The position numbers and the translations under genes are program-made. This document shows, one piece after another, positions 18,287 to 26,978 of a stretch of 64,000 nt of DNA. The notes below the pieces were generated by a model. That model was given only the letters and a program-made list of their open reading frames with translations, searched no databases and was not told the origin of the DNA. The first letter of the stretch is position 1, and the number at the start of each line of letters is the position of its first letter. Origin of the DNA: Marivivens niveibacter (GTDB lineage Bacteria > Pseudomonadota > Alphaproteobacteria > Rhodobacterales > Rhodobacteraceae); the NCBI RefSeq assembly GCF_002150005.2, contig NZ_MSPP01000001.1, positions 310,001 to 374,000 on the forward strand. Reading direction: 5' to 3'.

Positions 18287-19593
18287 CAATTGCCCCCTTT
18301 TAGGCTCAGCCGGAAACAGGCGCCTTTGTCCGATGGGATCAGCGCCAGATTTCCGCCATGCTCTTCGGCGATTTTGTGGGAAATGGACAGGCCCAGCCCC
18401 GTGCCTTTGCCAACGGGTTTGGTGGTAAAGAACGGGTCGAAAATGGATTGCGCAATATCAGGGCCAATGCCGGGGCCGTTGTCTGCGACCTCGACAAATA
18501 CCATGTCGCCGCGTTGGCCCGCACGAATGTGGATTTCGGCGCCGTCCATGCCTTCGACAGCGTCCAGCGCGTTTTGGACAAGGTTCATGATCACCTGTTG
18601 GATATGCCCGTCACGCCCCATCGCGGTCAGTTTTAGCGGCATTTCGGTGTGGATCGGTGCGTGGCTTTTCATGCCGCGCACGACCCAATGAGTGGCAACG
18701 CGGGTGGTTTCGACCAGATCAAAGGGCGCAAAATCGCCCGTGCCGTCCGCCGATAGCCTGCGCAAATCTTCGACGATGTCGCGCACGCGTTCCGCGCCAT
18801 CACGGGCGCCATCAATCGCGGTGCGCATATTCGATAATTCGCGGCCCAGTCGCAGGTCTTGGCGCAGGGCGATCAGGTCCTGACGGGACGCGCCGTTTTC
18901 GACGGCTTCGAAATAGGTGACGAAACGGGATACGTATTTTTCCAGCGCGTGGGTGTTGGCGTAAACGAACGAAATTGGGTTGTTCAGTTCATGCGCAACG
19001 CCCGCCAGCAGTCGGCCAAGTGATGCCAGTTTTTCGTTGCGCACCAGATGGGTCTGCGCCTCTTGCAGGGCGCGGTGGCTGTCCTCAAGCTCTGAATACG
19101 CATGACGCAGTTCCCCAACGGGGCGACCAATCAGAACTGCGCCCAGACTTTTGCCGCGGTCGCCAAAACGGGGTGCGATGGACATGTCCAGCGGGGTGGG
19201 GCCGTCGGGCGTGGGTAGGTCAATTTCCGCGCGGGCGGCCATGCGGGTATGGATCACACTTTTGACGGCGTCATGCAGGCGCGGGTCATTTCCGATGGTC
19301 GATAGGGGCTGGCCCTGCACGTCGGCGGGGCGGATGCCCAACAGCGCCTCGAATGATCCTGCGGCCTGTTCCACGGTGCCATAGCGGTCAACAACGATCA
19401 AAACGTCCGATACTGATGCGAAAACGGACGCCATAAAGCTGCGCATTTCGTCCAGTTCGGCGTTTCGCGCCTCTAGCTGGGTTTGATAGTCGACCAGTTC
19501 CGCATAGGTCCTGTCGACAGCGCGCATCACATCCACCCATGTTTCGTCTGAAACATCGGCCATACCAGCAGAGATGGATGGATCGTGGGTCAC
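18286..19593 (-). CDS. hupT: HupT, sensor histidine kinase of the H2 signalling pathway
   Basis: 435 aa soluble kinase with no membrane helix. An N-terminal PAS domain (about 50-160) is followed by the HisKA domain with phospho-acceptor His201 (AGVAHELNNPISF) and a HATPase domain with N box (MNLVQNALD), G1 (DNGPGIG) and G2 (GKGTGLGLSIS). Established work in Rhodobacter shows HupT represses hup genes when HupUV reports absence of H2. The start is GTG at 19593, chosen because AGAGGAG stands 6 bases upstream. It begins 58 bases after mipZ. Confidence 0.93.
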   Translation of the reverse strand: MTHDPSISAGMADVSDETWVDVMRAVDRTYAELVDYQTQLEARNAELDEMRSFMASVFASVSDVLIVVDRYGTVEQAAGSFEALLGIRPADVQGQPLSTIGNDPRLHDAVKSVIHTRMAARAEIDLPTPDGPTPLDMSIAPRFGDRGKSLGAVLIGRPVGELRHAYSELEDSHRALQEAQTHLVRNEKLASLGRLLAGVAHELNNPISFVYANTHALEKYVSRFVTYFEAVENGASRQDLIALRQDLRLGRELSNMRTAIDGARDGAERVRDIVEDLRRLSADGTGDFAPFDLVETTRVATHWVVRGMKSHAPIHTEMPLKLTAMGRDGHIQQVIMNLVQNALDAVEGMDGAEIHIRAGQRGDMVFVEVADNGPGIGPDIAQSIFDPFFTTKPVGKGTGLGLSISHKIAEEHGGNLALIPSDKGACFRLSLKGGN

Positions 19594-19651
19594 GTTAGGC
19601 TCCTCTGGGTGACTAACGTAACCACTTTTGGTTGTTGATCAATCAGCTAGA

Positions 19652-20461
19652 TCAGAAATCGGGGGTCACGCCCGGCAGATTCAGTTCTTTGATCAGTTCG
19701 CGCAATTCCTGACGGGCTGCCAGATTCGAAATGTTCAGGTTGGTCACACCCACATCGCGCAGGTCCAACAAAGTCAGGCCGCGCGGGAACAATTCGCGGA
19801 AAATCACGCGTTCATTGAAACCGGGCGCGGTGCGGAAACCGATGCGTTTGGACAGTTTCGCCAGCGCGGCTTCCATCTTTTGTTTGTTGACCATGGCCTG
19901 TGCGCCCAAGCGGTTGCGCACAACGATCCAGTCGATCGGTTTTAGGCCAGCCTGAGCGCGCAGCTGTCGGGCGCTCCAGACCATTTCGGAATAGACGGAC
20001 GGGCCTGTGATGGTTTCTCCGTCCGATTTGATATGCGCCAGTAGGTCGAAATCAACAAAGCTGTCGTTCAGCGGCGTGATCAGCGTATCCGCCAGCGAAT
20101 GGGCAACTTGGCTAAGCCGTGTGTGCGATCCAGGGCAGTCGATCAGGATGAAATCGCAGGACTGTTCCAGATCCGCGACCGCCATCGACAGGCGGCGGTC
20201 GAACGCGTTTTCACCTGGTTCCAGTTGGGATTGGTCTATTTCTGGCAGATCGCGATATTGCGGCATCGCCAAATCCAGGCCTTCGGATTCCGCGAATTTC
20301 GCGCGGTTATCCAGATAGCGGCCCATGGATTTCTGACGCAGGTCCAGATCAATCGCGCCGATTTTGTGCCCCATACGGGCCAGCGCTGTGGCCACATGCA
20401 TGGAAACAGTGGATTTTCCGGCCCCACCTTTTTCGTTACCGACGACAATAATATGCGCCAC
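19652..20461 (-). CDS. mipZ: MipZ-type ParA family ATPase (division site positioning)
   Basis: 269 aa. The deviant Walker A GNEKGGAGKST (K11, K16) is at the N-terminus, followed by IDLDLRQKSMGRYL and VVRNRLG. This matches the alphaproteobacterial MipZ family, which forms a gradient from the poles with ParB and inhibits FtsZ assembly. The GTG at 20461 gives the family start (M)AHIIVVGNEKGG and has GGGGTAG just upstream. A longer open frame to 20671 has no homology signal. Its stop is only 58 bases from hupT. Confidence 0.85.
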   Translation of the reverse strand: MAHIIVVGNEKGGAGKSTVSMHVATALARMGHKIGAIDLDLRQKSMGRYLDNRAKFAESEGLDLAMPQYRDLPEIDQSQLEPGENAFDRRLSMAVADLEQSCDFILIDCPGSHTRLSQVAHSLADTLITPLNDSFVDFDLLAHIKSDGETITGPSVYSEMVWSARQLRAQAGLKPIDWIVVRNRLGAQAMVNKQKMEAALAKLSKRIGFRTAPGFNERVIFRELFPRGLTLLDLRDVGVTNLNISNLAARQELRELIKELNLPGVTPDF

Positions 20462-20794
20462 GCGACTACCCCAATGTTGTTTGTTATCGGCACTATATGG
20501 CCGACTATGGGTAAGGAAAAGACGCCAAAGCGCGATTTCCTGTGGATGATTGCCCCATTGACTTGTGCAGTGAAATGCTGCATGTGCAGCACACGATACA
20601 TGCCGACCCGCGTGAGGTCTGCGCCGATAAATAGGGCGCAACGCAGTATCCCAACAGGTTCCCAACATCACGCAAGGGGCCGCGCAGTTCCGGCATTATG
20701 GCATTCGGCCCGATGCGAGCGACCCGCGCAACTCTTGCAACGCCGGTTCGCCGGCCAATAGCGCCCGCATTGCGTGGCGCGGAACAGGATTATT
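20462..20794. other. Divergent intergenic region mipZ / rhlE
   Basis: This 333-base region separates two divergent genes and must hold both promoters. A GC-rich hairpin (CGCCGG-TT-CGCCGG type) lies near 20741-20756. Short open frames on the minus strand in this region lack ribosome binding sites and family features. No known RNA element was recognised. Confidence 0.4.
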
Positions 20795-22099
20795 ATGGAT
20801 TTCGATATGCTGGGGCTGGCCCCCCGCCTGATCAATAAACTTGCCGAAATGGGTATCACCGAACCGACCCCCATTCAGGCCCAAGCCATCCCGCACGCCA
20901 TGAACGGCAAAGACGTGATGGGTCTAGCACAAACCGGCACCGGTAAAACCGCTGCTTTTGGTCTGCCTATGCTGGACGCGCTGTTGAAAAACGGCACCAA
21001 AAACAAACCCAAAACCGCACGTGCGCTGATTTTGGCCCCAACCCGTGAATTGGCGAAACAGATCGCCGATAGCCTTGCGGCGTTTTCCAAAGACACGCAC
21101 CTGAAAACGGTTCTGGTCGTTGGCGGCGCTGGCATTTCGGGTCAGGCACGCCGTCTGGAAAAAGGCACCGCCGTTCTGGTGGCGACCCCGGGCCGTCTGC
21201 TGGACCTGATCGACCGCGGCGCTGTGACCCTGTCCGACACCGAATTTCTGGTACTAGACGAAGCCGACCAGATGCTGGACCTAGGGTTCATCCATTCGCT
21301 GCGCAAAATCGCGACCATGCTGCCAGCCGAACGTCAAACCATGCTGTTTTCGGCGACCATGCCAAAGCAGATGTCGGAAATCGCTGCCAGCTATCTGAAC
21401 AACCCTGTCCGTATTCAGGTTAACCCTCCGGGCCAAGCGGCGGAAAAGATCGACCAGTCTGTCCATTTCATCGCCAAAGCGGCCAAAGTTGACCTGCTGA
21501 TTGAACTGCTGGACCAACACCGCGATGAACTGGCGCTGGTTTTTGGCCGCACCAAACATGGCATGGAAAAACTGGCTCGTATTCTGGACAGCAAAGGCTT
21601 TGCCGTTGCCGCGATCCACGGCAACAAATCCCAAGGTCAGCGTGATCGCGCGATCAAGGATTTCAAAGCTGGCAAAGTGCGTATTCTGGTAGCAACCGAT
21701 GTGGCGGCACGCGGCATCGACATTCCGGGCGTGAAACACGTTTATAACTACGAACTGCCAAACGTGCCTGATCAATACGTTCACCGCATCGGCCGTACCG
21801 CACGTGCGGGCGCGGATGGCGCGGCGATTGCGTTCTGTGCACCTGACGAAATGTCCGAACTGCGCGACATCGAAAAAACGCTCAAGGCGTCGATCCCTGT
21901 GGCGTCGGGTCGTCCGTGGGAAACGGACGAGCCTGCACCAAAACGCGGCGGCGGTCGTCGTTTCGGCAAAGGCGGGGGCGGCGGTGGCCGTGGTCGCGGC
22001 AAACCGCGTGACGGCAAACCCCAAGGCGCAGCGCCAGCGGCCAAACCAAACGGCGGTCAGCGTCGCCGTAAACCGCAGCAAAAACGCAGCAACGGATAA
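20795..22099 (+). CDS. rhlE: DEAD-box ATP-dependent RNA helicase, RhlE type
   Basis: 434 aa. The ordered motifs are Q motif (PTPIQAQAIP), motif I AQTGTGKT (45-52), Ia PTRELAKQI, Ib TPGRLLDL, II LDEADQML, III SATM, then VATDVAARGIDIPGV and HRIGRTARAG. The C-terminal tail from about residue 380 is rich in Gly, Arg and Lys, typical for RhlE-like proteins that bind structured RNA. The ATG at 20795 starts MDFDMLGL; an upstream in-frame GTG is less likely. A strong terminator follows. Confidence 0.93.
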   Translation: MDFDMLGLAPRLINKLAEMGITEPTPIQAQAIPHAMNGKDVMGLAQTGTGKTAAFGLPMLDALLKNGTKNKPKTARALILAPTRELAKQIADSLAAFSKDTHLKTVLVVGGAGISGQARRLEKGTAVLVATPGRLLDLIDRGAVTLSDTEFLVLDEADQMLDLGFIHSLRKIATMLPAERQTMLFSATMPKQMSEIAASYLNNPVRIQVNPPGQAAEKIDQSVHFIAKAAKVDLLIELLDQHRDELALVFGRTKHGMEKLARILDSKGFAVAAIHGNKSQGQRDRAIKDFKAGKVRILVATDVAARGIDIPGVKHVYNYELPNVPDQYVHRIGRTARAGADGAAIAFCAPDEMSELRDIEKTLKASIPVASGRPWETDEPAPKRGGGRRFGKGGGGGGRGRGKPRDGKPQGAAPAAKPNGGQRRRKPQQKRSNG

Positions 22100-22106
22100 A
22101 ATCAAA

Positions 22107-22134
22107 ACGCAGGCCCCGCGGCCTGCGTTTTTTT
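22107..22134 (+). terminator. Rho-independent terminator of rhlE
   Basis: A stem AACGCAGGCC / GGCCTGCGTT with a 4-base loop is followed by seven T residues, 8 bases after the rhlE stop. Confidence 0.9.
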
Positions 22135-22152
22135 ATACGCCCAGACAAAACA

Positions 22153-22182
22153 AAAACGCCGCGCAAAACCTGCGCGGCGTTT
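22153..22182 (-). terminator. Terminator of the rplS-rpmE transcript
   Basis: On the minus strand a 10-bp stem ACGCCGCGCA / TGCGCGGCGT with a 5-base loop is followed by a T-rich stretch. It lies about 25 bases after the rpmE stop. Confidence 0.8.
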
Positions 22183-22206
22183 CCGTTAAATCCGTAAGGA
22201 ATGGGA

Positions 22207-22428
22207 TTAGAAGCCCAGACCTGCGTATTTGTTTTTGAACTTGGATACACGGCCGCCCTGGTCCATCAGACGCGACGAACCACCGTTCCATGCTGGGTGC
22301 ACGGATGGGTCGATGTCGAGAGCCAGCATTTCGCCTTCTTTGCCCCAAGTGGATTTCATCACAACGGTCGAACCGTCGGTCATTTTTACTTCGATGAAGT
22401 GGTAATCTGGGTGGATGTCTTTTTTCAT
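22207..22428 (-). CDS. rpmE: 50S ribosomal protein L31
   Basis: 73 aa, starting [20 protein letters not shown] and ending [12 protein letters not shown], a full-length alphaproteobacterial bL31. The zinc cysteines of type A L31 are absent. It lies 12 bases after rplS and before a terminator, so it is the last gene of the transcript. Confidence 0.95.
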   Translation of the reverse strand: MKKDIHPDYHFIEVKMTDGSTVVMKSTWGKEGEMLALDIDPSVHPAWNGGSSRLMDQGGRVSKFKNKYAGLGF

Positions 22429-22440
22429 CTCGCCGTCTCC

Positions 22441-22827
22441 TTACGCGTCTGCGCCGTTGTTCAGCGGCTTGTAATTGGTCTGCTCGGCAATACGTGCCGA
22501 TTTACCGCGACGCGAACGCAGGTAGTACAGTTTCGCGCGACGTACTTTACCACGACGTACAACTTCGATGGTTTCGATGTTGGTCGAGTACAGTGGGAAT
22601 ACGCGCTCTACGCCTTCGCCGAACGAGATTTTGCGAACGGTGAACGAACCAGCAATGCCCGAACCGTTTTTACGGCTGATGCAAACGCCTTCGTAGTTCT
22701 GAACACGGCTACGCGAACCTTCGGTTACTTTGTAACCAACGCGGATGGTGTCACCCGCTTTGAAATCTGGGATGTTTTTACCCAGAGAAGCGATTTGTTC
22801 CGCTTCGATTTGTGCGATCAGATCCAT
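22441..22827 (-). CDS. rplS: 50S ribosomal protein L19
   Basis: 128 aa bL19 located at the 30S-50S interface. Family landmarks: [50 protein letters not shown] and [14 protein letters not shown]. It belongs to the conserved rpsP-rimM-trmD-rplS block, but here a gene of other type and a 244-base gap separate it from trmD. Confidence 0.96.
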   Translation of the reverse strand: MDLIAQIEAEQIASLGKNIPDFKAGDTIRVGYKVTEGSRSRVQNYEGVCISRKNGSGIAGSFTVRKISFGEGVERVFPLYSTNIETIEVVRRGKVRRAKLYYLRSRRGKSARIAEQTNYKPLNNGADA

Positions 22828-23039
22828 CTGATGCTCCTATCAATGCTTGTGGTTAGTCCCACAAAGTTTCTTACGTCCCCAGAGCTCTTGGTCTTCTTTC
22901 GGGTTCACCGCAGTGCCCGCCAGAGGGTTCAGGTCGTGTTGCTTTGGTTCATTTCCCACCGCCAAATCCGCGCCCGAAGAAAACCGCGTAAGGCAATAGA
23001 AAAAGGTCTAGTGGAATCAAAGATACCCTAGACACCGCG

Positions 23040-23068
23040 CGTATAGGCGATTGGGGGGCAGGGGGCAA
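23040..23068 (-). promoter_or_regulatory. Candidate sigma70 promoter for rplS-rpmE
   Basis: On the minus strand TTGCCC and TATACG are separated by 17 bases, just after the stop of the DUF6998-like gene. It would give a leader of about 200 bases before rplS. This is a pattern match by eye only. Confidence 0.35.
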
Positions 23069-23071
23069 GGA

Positions 23072-23530
23072 TTAGATGGGGAGTTTTCGGACTTGGGCTA
23101 GTTGCATTTCCACAGGGACATCAATTGCACGCAACTTGGAAATCCCAATTGATCGCTGTCCATTTTTTTGCATGGTGCTGCAGTTGTCCCAAACCAATGA
23201 ACCTGGGCCGTTATAGGCCAATATAGCAGAGTTGCGCGGGGTCCGTTGGATAACGATTAGGTGTTGGGGTTCGTGTCTGAGAGCGACGCGATCTATTTGG
23301 GTGAACTTGATTTCAACCTGCACGCCCGATGGGCTGACTGCATCAAACCCTTTGTTCGATGCAGTGACCAAATCTAATTCAAAGGCATAAGCTGCGATTG
23401 CCTCGCCAATGCTGCCGACAAGGTGCCCATCAGGCCGAAAACTGCGACCTTCGAACATTTGTTCTAATTTTTCGCAGGCGCTATAGATCGCGTCCAATTG
23501 TTCTTTAACAATTGCCCAATCAGCGGTCAT
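23072..23530 (-). CDS. DUF6998-like hypothetical protein inserted between trmD and rplS
   Basis: 152 aa of unknown function. It contains the series HLVGSIGEAIAAYAFELDL, ASNKGFDAVSPSGVQVEIKFTQ, YNGPGSLVWD and NGQRSIGISKLRAID. This resembles the uncharacterised DUF6998 family, whose E...D...ExK pattern (E in GE, D in GFDAV, E and K in VEIKFTQ) recalls a restriction-endonuclease-like fold; that fold is an inference. The ATG overlaps the trmD stop (ATGA), so it can be translated from the trmD mRNA. Base composition looks more AT-rich than its neighbours, suggesting acquisition. Confidence 0.7.
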   Translation of the reverse strand: MTADWAIVKEQLDAIYSACEKLEQMFEGRSFRPDGHLVGSIGEAIAAYAFELDLVTASNKGFDAVSPSGVQVEIKFTQIDRVALRHEPQHLIVIQRTPRNSAILAYNGPGSLVWDNCSTMQKNGQRSIGISKLRAIDVPVEMQLAQVRKLPI

Positions 23531-24333
23531 TTGGGGTCCGTAGACTTATAGCTTTCCCACATGTCAGGCCGACGTTCTTTGGTCAGGTCCTCGGCCTTCT
23601 CCCTACGCCATTTTTCGATGTTGCCGTGGTGGCCAGAGGTGAGGACTTCGGGGATTTCTAATCCGCGCCACGTTTGCGGGCGGGTGTATTGGGGGTGTTC
23701 CAGCAGGCCGTTGGAATGGCTTTCGTCCTCGATGCTTTCGGCGTTGCCCAGCACGCCGGGGATCAGGCGGACGGTGGCGTCGATCATGGCTTGGGCCGCC
23801 AATTCCCCGCCTGTCATGACGAAATCGCCTAGCGATACCTCTTGGATGCGGTAGGCGTCGATCACGCGTTGGTCGATGCCTTCGAAACGGCCACAAATCA
23901 TGGTCAGACCGTCATAAGACGCCCATTCACGCGCCATCGCCTGATCAAACCGTTTGCCGCGTGGCGACAGGTAGATCAGAGGCATATTCCCGCGCGCAAA
24001 TTGGCCCGCGTGCTGGATCGCGTCGTCCAGAACGTCGGGGCGGATGACCATGCCCGCGCCGCCGCCCGCAGGCGTATCATCGACGTTTTTATGTTTGCCG
24101 ACCCCGAAATCGCGCAAATTGATCGTGCGCAGCGCCCATTTGCTGTCTTTCAACGCGCGGCCCGTCAGGCTTTCGCCCAGAACGCCTGGAAAGGCATCAG
24201 GCATCAGCGTGATGATTTGCGCCGTCCACGTGCCGACCCATTCGGGTTTTTCCGTCAACAGATCGGTCGGTTTCAGTGTCGGGCGAATAACCTTGCGGCC
24301 AAGAGCGCGGGGTTTTGGGGTATCGTCGGTCAT
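23527..24333 (-). CDS. trmD: tRNA (guanine-N1-)-methyltransferase TrmD
   Basis: 268 aa. TrmD methylates G37 of tRNAs using S-adenosylmethionine and prevents +1 frameshifting. The knot region YLSPRGKRFDQ, ICGRFEGIDQRVID and SLGDFVMTGGELAA is intact. The N-terminus is about 30 residues longer than the E. coli protein, common in Rhodobacterales. It sits 20 bases after the sulfotransferase-like gene. Confidence 0.96.
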   Translation of the reverse strand: MTDDTPKPRALGRKVIRPTLKPTDLLTEKPEWVGTWTAQIITLMPDAFPGVLGESLTGRALKDSKWALRTINLRDFGVGKHKNVDDTPAGGGAGMVIRPDVLDDAIQHAGQFARGNMPLIYLSPRGKRFDQAMAREWASYDGLTMICGRFEGIDQRVIDAYRIQEVSLGDFVMTGGELAAQAMIDATVRLIPGVLGNAESIEDESHSNGLLEHPQYTRPQTWRGLEIPEVLTSGHHGNIEKWRREKAEDLTKERRPDMWESYKSTDPK

Positions 24334-24353
24334 GTCAGCGTCATAAGCAAAAT

Positions 24354-25154
24354 TCAGGTCCTGCGCCAGCCGCCAAGCTGGGCCTTTTGTGCCAACGTAT
24401 CTTTGGCATCGCGCAGGGCGTCATCGGATAGGTCAGATCGGTTGAGCGTTAGGAATTCGGACCACAGCGACTGCTCTGGCCCCTGATTGCCGCGCCCAAC
24501 AGGGGTAAATCCCGTCAGATCGGTCCAGCCAAATAGGTTCAGCAGCGCCCCGCCCGGACCAAAGGCGTGGGTTTGGGAGTGTTCCAGCGGCAGGTCTGTC
24601 ACGCAGTCGCCCAATGCGCCGCGCAGTTGGGAAAACACAGGGGCAAAATCCGTAGATGCGGCATAGCGGGTGCGATAGTCATCCCAGTCCAGCGTCAAAC
24701 GCTGGCCTTTCAGGTGGTGACGGTAGGCTGAGAAAAGCCAATCATCTGCGCCGCGCGTTGTCAGAACGATTTCTAGGTGTTTGGTCTGGAACCGGTCCTT
24801 TAGAAATTCGGCGGTGTAGTCGATGATAACAGGCGCTGCGACATAGGTGTCGACTTTGGGCCAGCCGGGTAGGTGGCCGCACAACGCTTCGCAACTGATT
24901 AGAATATCGCGGTCATCGTCGGGCGTTTCTGCAAAAACGTCTGTCAGGCGGTCCACCAGATCGGCAAGCTCTAGCGGGTTACCCGTGCGTGAATAGCGGT
25001 GCGCGATCTGGGTCGCAGGTTTCATATGGCGCAGCATGAACAGATGCGCGCGTTCGTGGATCAGATCGCGGTTGAGCCAAAAGAAATGCTGGATCGAACT
25101 GGTGCCCGTTTTGTGAAATCCGGGGTGCAGTAAAATCCGGCGCGGTTTAGGCAT
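24354..25154 (-). CDS. Sulfotransferase-like P-loop protein
   Basis: 266 aa. The N-terminal [16 protein letters not shown] matches the 5'-phosphosulfate loop of PAPS-dependent sulfotransferase-like families; a later segment [29 protein letters not shown] fits the 3'-phosphate binding strand region ([11 protein letters not shown]). No signal peptide is seen. The substrate is unknown; such proteins in marine Rhodobacterales often modify surface glycans or lipids, which is an inference. It overlaps the rimM stop by 8 bases and lies inside the rpsP-rimM-trmD block. Confidence 0.75.
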   Translation of the reverse strand: MPKPRRILLHPGFHKTGTSSIQHFFWLNRDLIHERAHLFMLRHMKPATQIAHRYSRTGNPLELADLVDRLTDVFAETPDDDRDILISCEALCGHLPGWPKVDTYVAAPVIIDYTAEFLKDRFQTKHLEIVLTTRGADDWLFSAYRHHLKGQRLTLDWDDYRTRYAASTDFAPVFSQLRGALGDCVTDLPLEHSQTHAFGPGGALLNLFGWTDLTGFTPVGRGNQGPEQSLWSEFLTLNRSDLSDDALRDAKDTLAQKAQLGGWRRT

Positions 25155-25659
25155 CTGGGAACAAACCTTCGGGCGGATCGGCGATGATGCGGCCCGCGGT
25201 CAGATCCACAGTCGGCACGTTCGCCATGGTAAACGGCAGTAGGATCGTGGTTTTGTATCCTGCCTTGTGCACCTCTAGCAGATCGGTCGCGCCGTGGTTT
25301 TGCACCGCGCGCACTGCGCCCAGCAGGGTGCCGCCGGTGTCGAACACCTCTAGCCCGATCAGGTCGGCGTGGTAGAATTCGTCGTCAGGCAGCGTCGGCA
25401 AGACATGGCGTTCGGCATAGAGCGATGTGCCTTTTAACGCGTCGGCGTCCTCTTTCGTCACGATGCCGTCCATCCGTGCGGTCAGGCCGTTTTTGGTCAT
25501 GCCAGTCAGGACGATCACGGGAAATGCGCGGCCGTCTTCGGTGTAAAGAGGCGTGTATTCGGCGATATCTTCTGGATTGGTGCAGTAGGATTTCAGGCGC
25601 ACTTCGCCTTTGACACCAAAGGCACCAGCAATTGCACCAACGATCACACGGTCAGTCAT
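25147..25659 (-). CDS. rimM: 16S rRNA processing protein RimM
   Basis: 170 aa. It binds ribosomal protein S19 during 30S maturation. [19 protein letters not shown] is the N-terminal RimM barrel, and the PRC-barrel-like C-terminal half contains [16 protein letters not shown] and [22 protein letters not shown]. It follows rpsP after about 100 bases with a hairpin between them. Confidence 0.95.
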   Translation of the reverse strand: MTDRVIVGAIAGAFGVKGEVRLKSYCTNPEDIAEYTPLYTEDGRAFPVIVLTGMTKNGLTARMDGIVTKEDADALKGTSLYAERHVLPTLPDDEFYHADLIGLEVFDTGGTLLGAVRAVQNHGATDLLEVHKAGYKTTILLPFTMANVPTVDLTAGRIIADPPEGLFPDA

Positions 25660-25724
25660 GGTAGGCTCCTTGGCGAAATCTTGGGGTTAAGATTTGGCAA
25701 AACAGCCACAAAATCAATAGGAAA

Positions 25725-25751
25725 CCGTTCGGCCCGCGTGGGGCCGAACGG
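25725..25751 (-). terminator. Hairpin between rpsP and rimM (partial terminator or processing site)
   Basis: On the minus strand CCGTTCGGCCC pairs with GGGCCGAACGG around a short loop. It is followed by TTTCCTATTG, a weak T tract. It may attenuate transcription so that rpsP is expressed more than rimM and trmD. Confidence 0.5.
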
Positions 25752-25761
25752 TCTGTGCTGA

Positions 25762-26127
25762 TTATTCTTCAGCAGCTTCTTCTGCAGCGGCAGCAGCTTT
25801 TTCAGCTTTTGCAGCAGCGCGTTCCTGTGCAGCTTTGCCTGGAACAGCTTTTTTCGGGTTGTTGCGCTCTTTCTTAGCAACAACGCCTGCAGCTTCTAGG
25901 AAACGCGATACACGGTCGGTAGGCTGTGCGCCTTGGTCCAGCCAGTACTGAACGCGTTCCATGTTCAGCTGAACGCGGTCTTCGCTGTCTTTTGCCAGCA
26001 GTGGGTTGTAGGTGCCCAGTTTTTCGATGAAACGGCCGTCGCGTGGCATGCGCGAGTCAGCTGCAACAACTGCGTAGTGAGGGCGTTTTTTCGAACCACC
26101 GCGAGCGAGACGGATTTTCATAGCCAT
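25762..26127 (-). CDS. rpsP: 30S ribosomal protein S16
   Basis: 121 aa bS16, starting [26 protein letters not shown]; the second Met may be the true start. The core ends near residue 85 and is followed by an Ala/Lys/Glu-rich tail, a common alphaproteobacterial extension. It is the first ribosomal gene after the chorismate mutase gene. Confidence 0.96.
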   Translation of the reverse strand: MAMKIRLARGGSKKRPHYAVVAADSRMPRDGRFIEKLGTYNPLLAKDSEDRVQLNMERVQYWLDQGAQPTDRVSRFLEAAGVVAKKERNNPKKAVPGKAAQERAAAKAEKAAAAAEEAAEE

Positions 26128-26168
26128 GGGTTAATCTCCTTGAATGGCGTGGTAACGGCGCAGCGCCG

Positions 26169-26465
26169 TTAGGATTGGTGTTGTTTGTGGTGTTGGATCA
26201 CTTCCTGAATGACGAAATTCAGGAATTTCTTAGCGAATTCAGGGTCCAGATCGGCCTGTTCCGCAAGGTCGGTCAACCGTTTGATCTGTGCCTCTTCGCG
26301 CACGGGATCAGACGGAGGAAGTTCGTTTTCAGCCTTTAGAACGCCCACCGCTTGGGTGTGTTTGAAACGTTCGGCCAAGGTAAACACAAGGATCGCATCC
26401 AGACGGTCGATGCTTTCGCGGTGGCCGCGCAGCAGAGCGGCAGCTTTTTCAACGGTGTCGGTCAT
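26169..26465 (-). CDS. Chorismate mutase (AroQ class)
   Basis: 98 aa, all-helical AroQ fold. It converts chorismate to prephenate for Phe/Tyr synthesis. The pattern ESIDRLDAILVFTLAERFKHTQAVGVLKAEN followed by REEAQIKRLTDLAEQADLDPEFAKKFLNFVIQEVI fits monofunctional alphaproteobacterial AroQ proteins. It starts directly after the GNAT gene with no gap, between ffh and rpsP. Confidence 0.88.
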   Translation of the reverse strand: MTDTVEKAAALLRGHRESIDRLDAILVFTLAERFKHTQAVGVLKAENELPPSDPVREEAQIKRLTDLAEQADLDPEFAKKFLNFVIQEVIQHHKQHQS

Positions 26466-26975
26466 TTACAGATCCTCTGGTTTCGGGTGGCGATACACCC
26501 AAACGGCTTTGCCTTCGGGTTGGGCGGCGGTTTCATCCAGAACTGCGCCTAGCTTTTCTGCCAGACGGGCGGAACGGGTGTTGCCGATGCCCACATAGCT
26601 GACCATCGTATCCCAATCCAGAACGCGCCATGCGTGATCGATGGCGGCGGCGGCGGCTTCGGTTGCGATGCCTGTGCCTTCTAGATTTGGATCCCAAATG
26701 GTCCAGCCAATTTCGTTTTCAGGCCAGTCACCCGGCGTCCATGGGCCGATCATGCCCAATGGGGTGTCGTCGCCTTTGCGGGTGACGATCCACATGCCAT
26801 GGCCCAACATCGCCCAGTGACCGCATTCTGTCGCAAACATCCGCCACGCCCGACCATAGTCCAGCGGGCCGCCGATACCGGCAGCGCGGTCGGACATGAA
26901 AAATTCGATCGCAGTGTCGATGTCCGAAAGTTTGGGTTCGCGCAGAATAAGGCGCTGGGTTTCGATGGTTTCCAT
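26466..26975 (-). CDS. GNAT-family N-acetyltransferase (RimJ/RimL type)
   Basis: 169 aa. The beginning ETQRLILREPKLSDIDTAIEFF is the N-terminal GNAT strand-helix, WTIWDPNLEGTGIATEAAAAAIDHA covers the acetyl-CoA loop, and YVGIGNTRSARLAEKLGA is the C-terminal motif. It is similar to RimJ/RimL-like acetyltransferases; the substrate is unknown. It is placed between ffh and the chorismate mutase gene. Confidence 0.85.
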   Translation of the reverse strand: METIETQRLILREPKLSDIDTAIEFFMSDRAAGIGGPLDYGRAWRMFATECGHWAMLGHGMWIVTRKGDDTPLGMIGPWTPGDWPENEIGWTIWDPNLEGTGIATEAAAAAIDHAWRVLDWDTMVSYVGIGNTRSARLAEKLGAVLDETAAQPEGKAVWVYRHPKPEDL

Positions 26976-26978
26976 CGA

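Noticed and set aside
20668-20896. Short minus-strand frames upstream of mipZ, one with ALLAGEPALQELRGSLASG
   Set aside because: The frame looks protein-like for about 24 residues, but it is broken by a stop, overlaps the rhlE start and has no ribosome binding site. A remnant cannot be shown.
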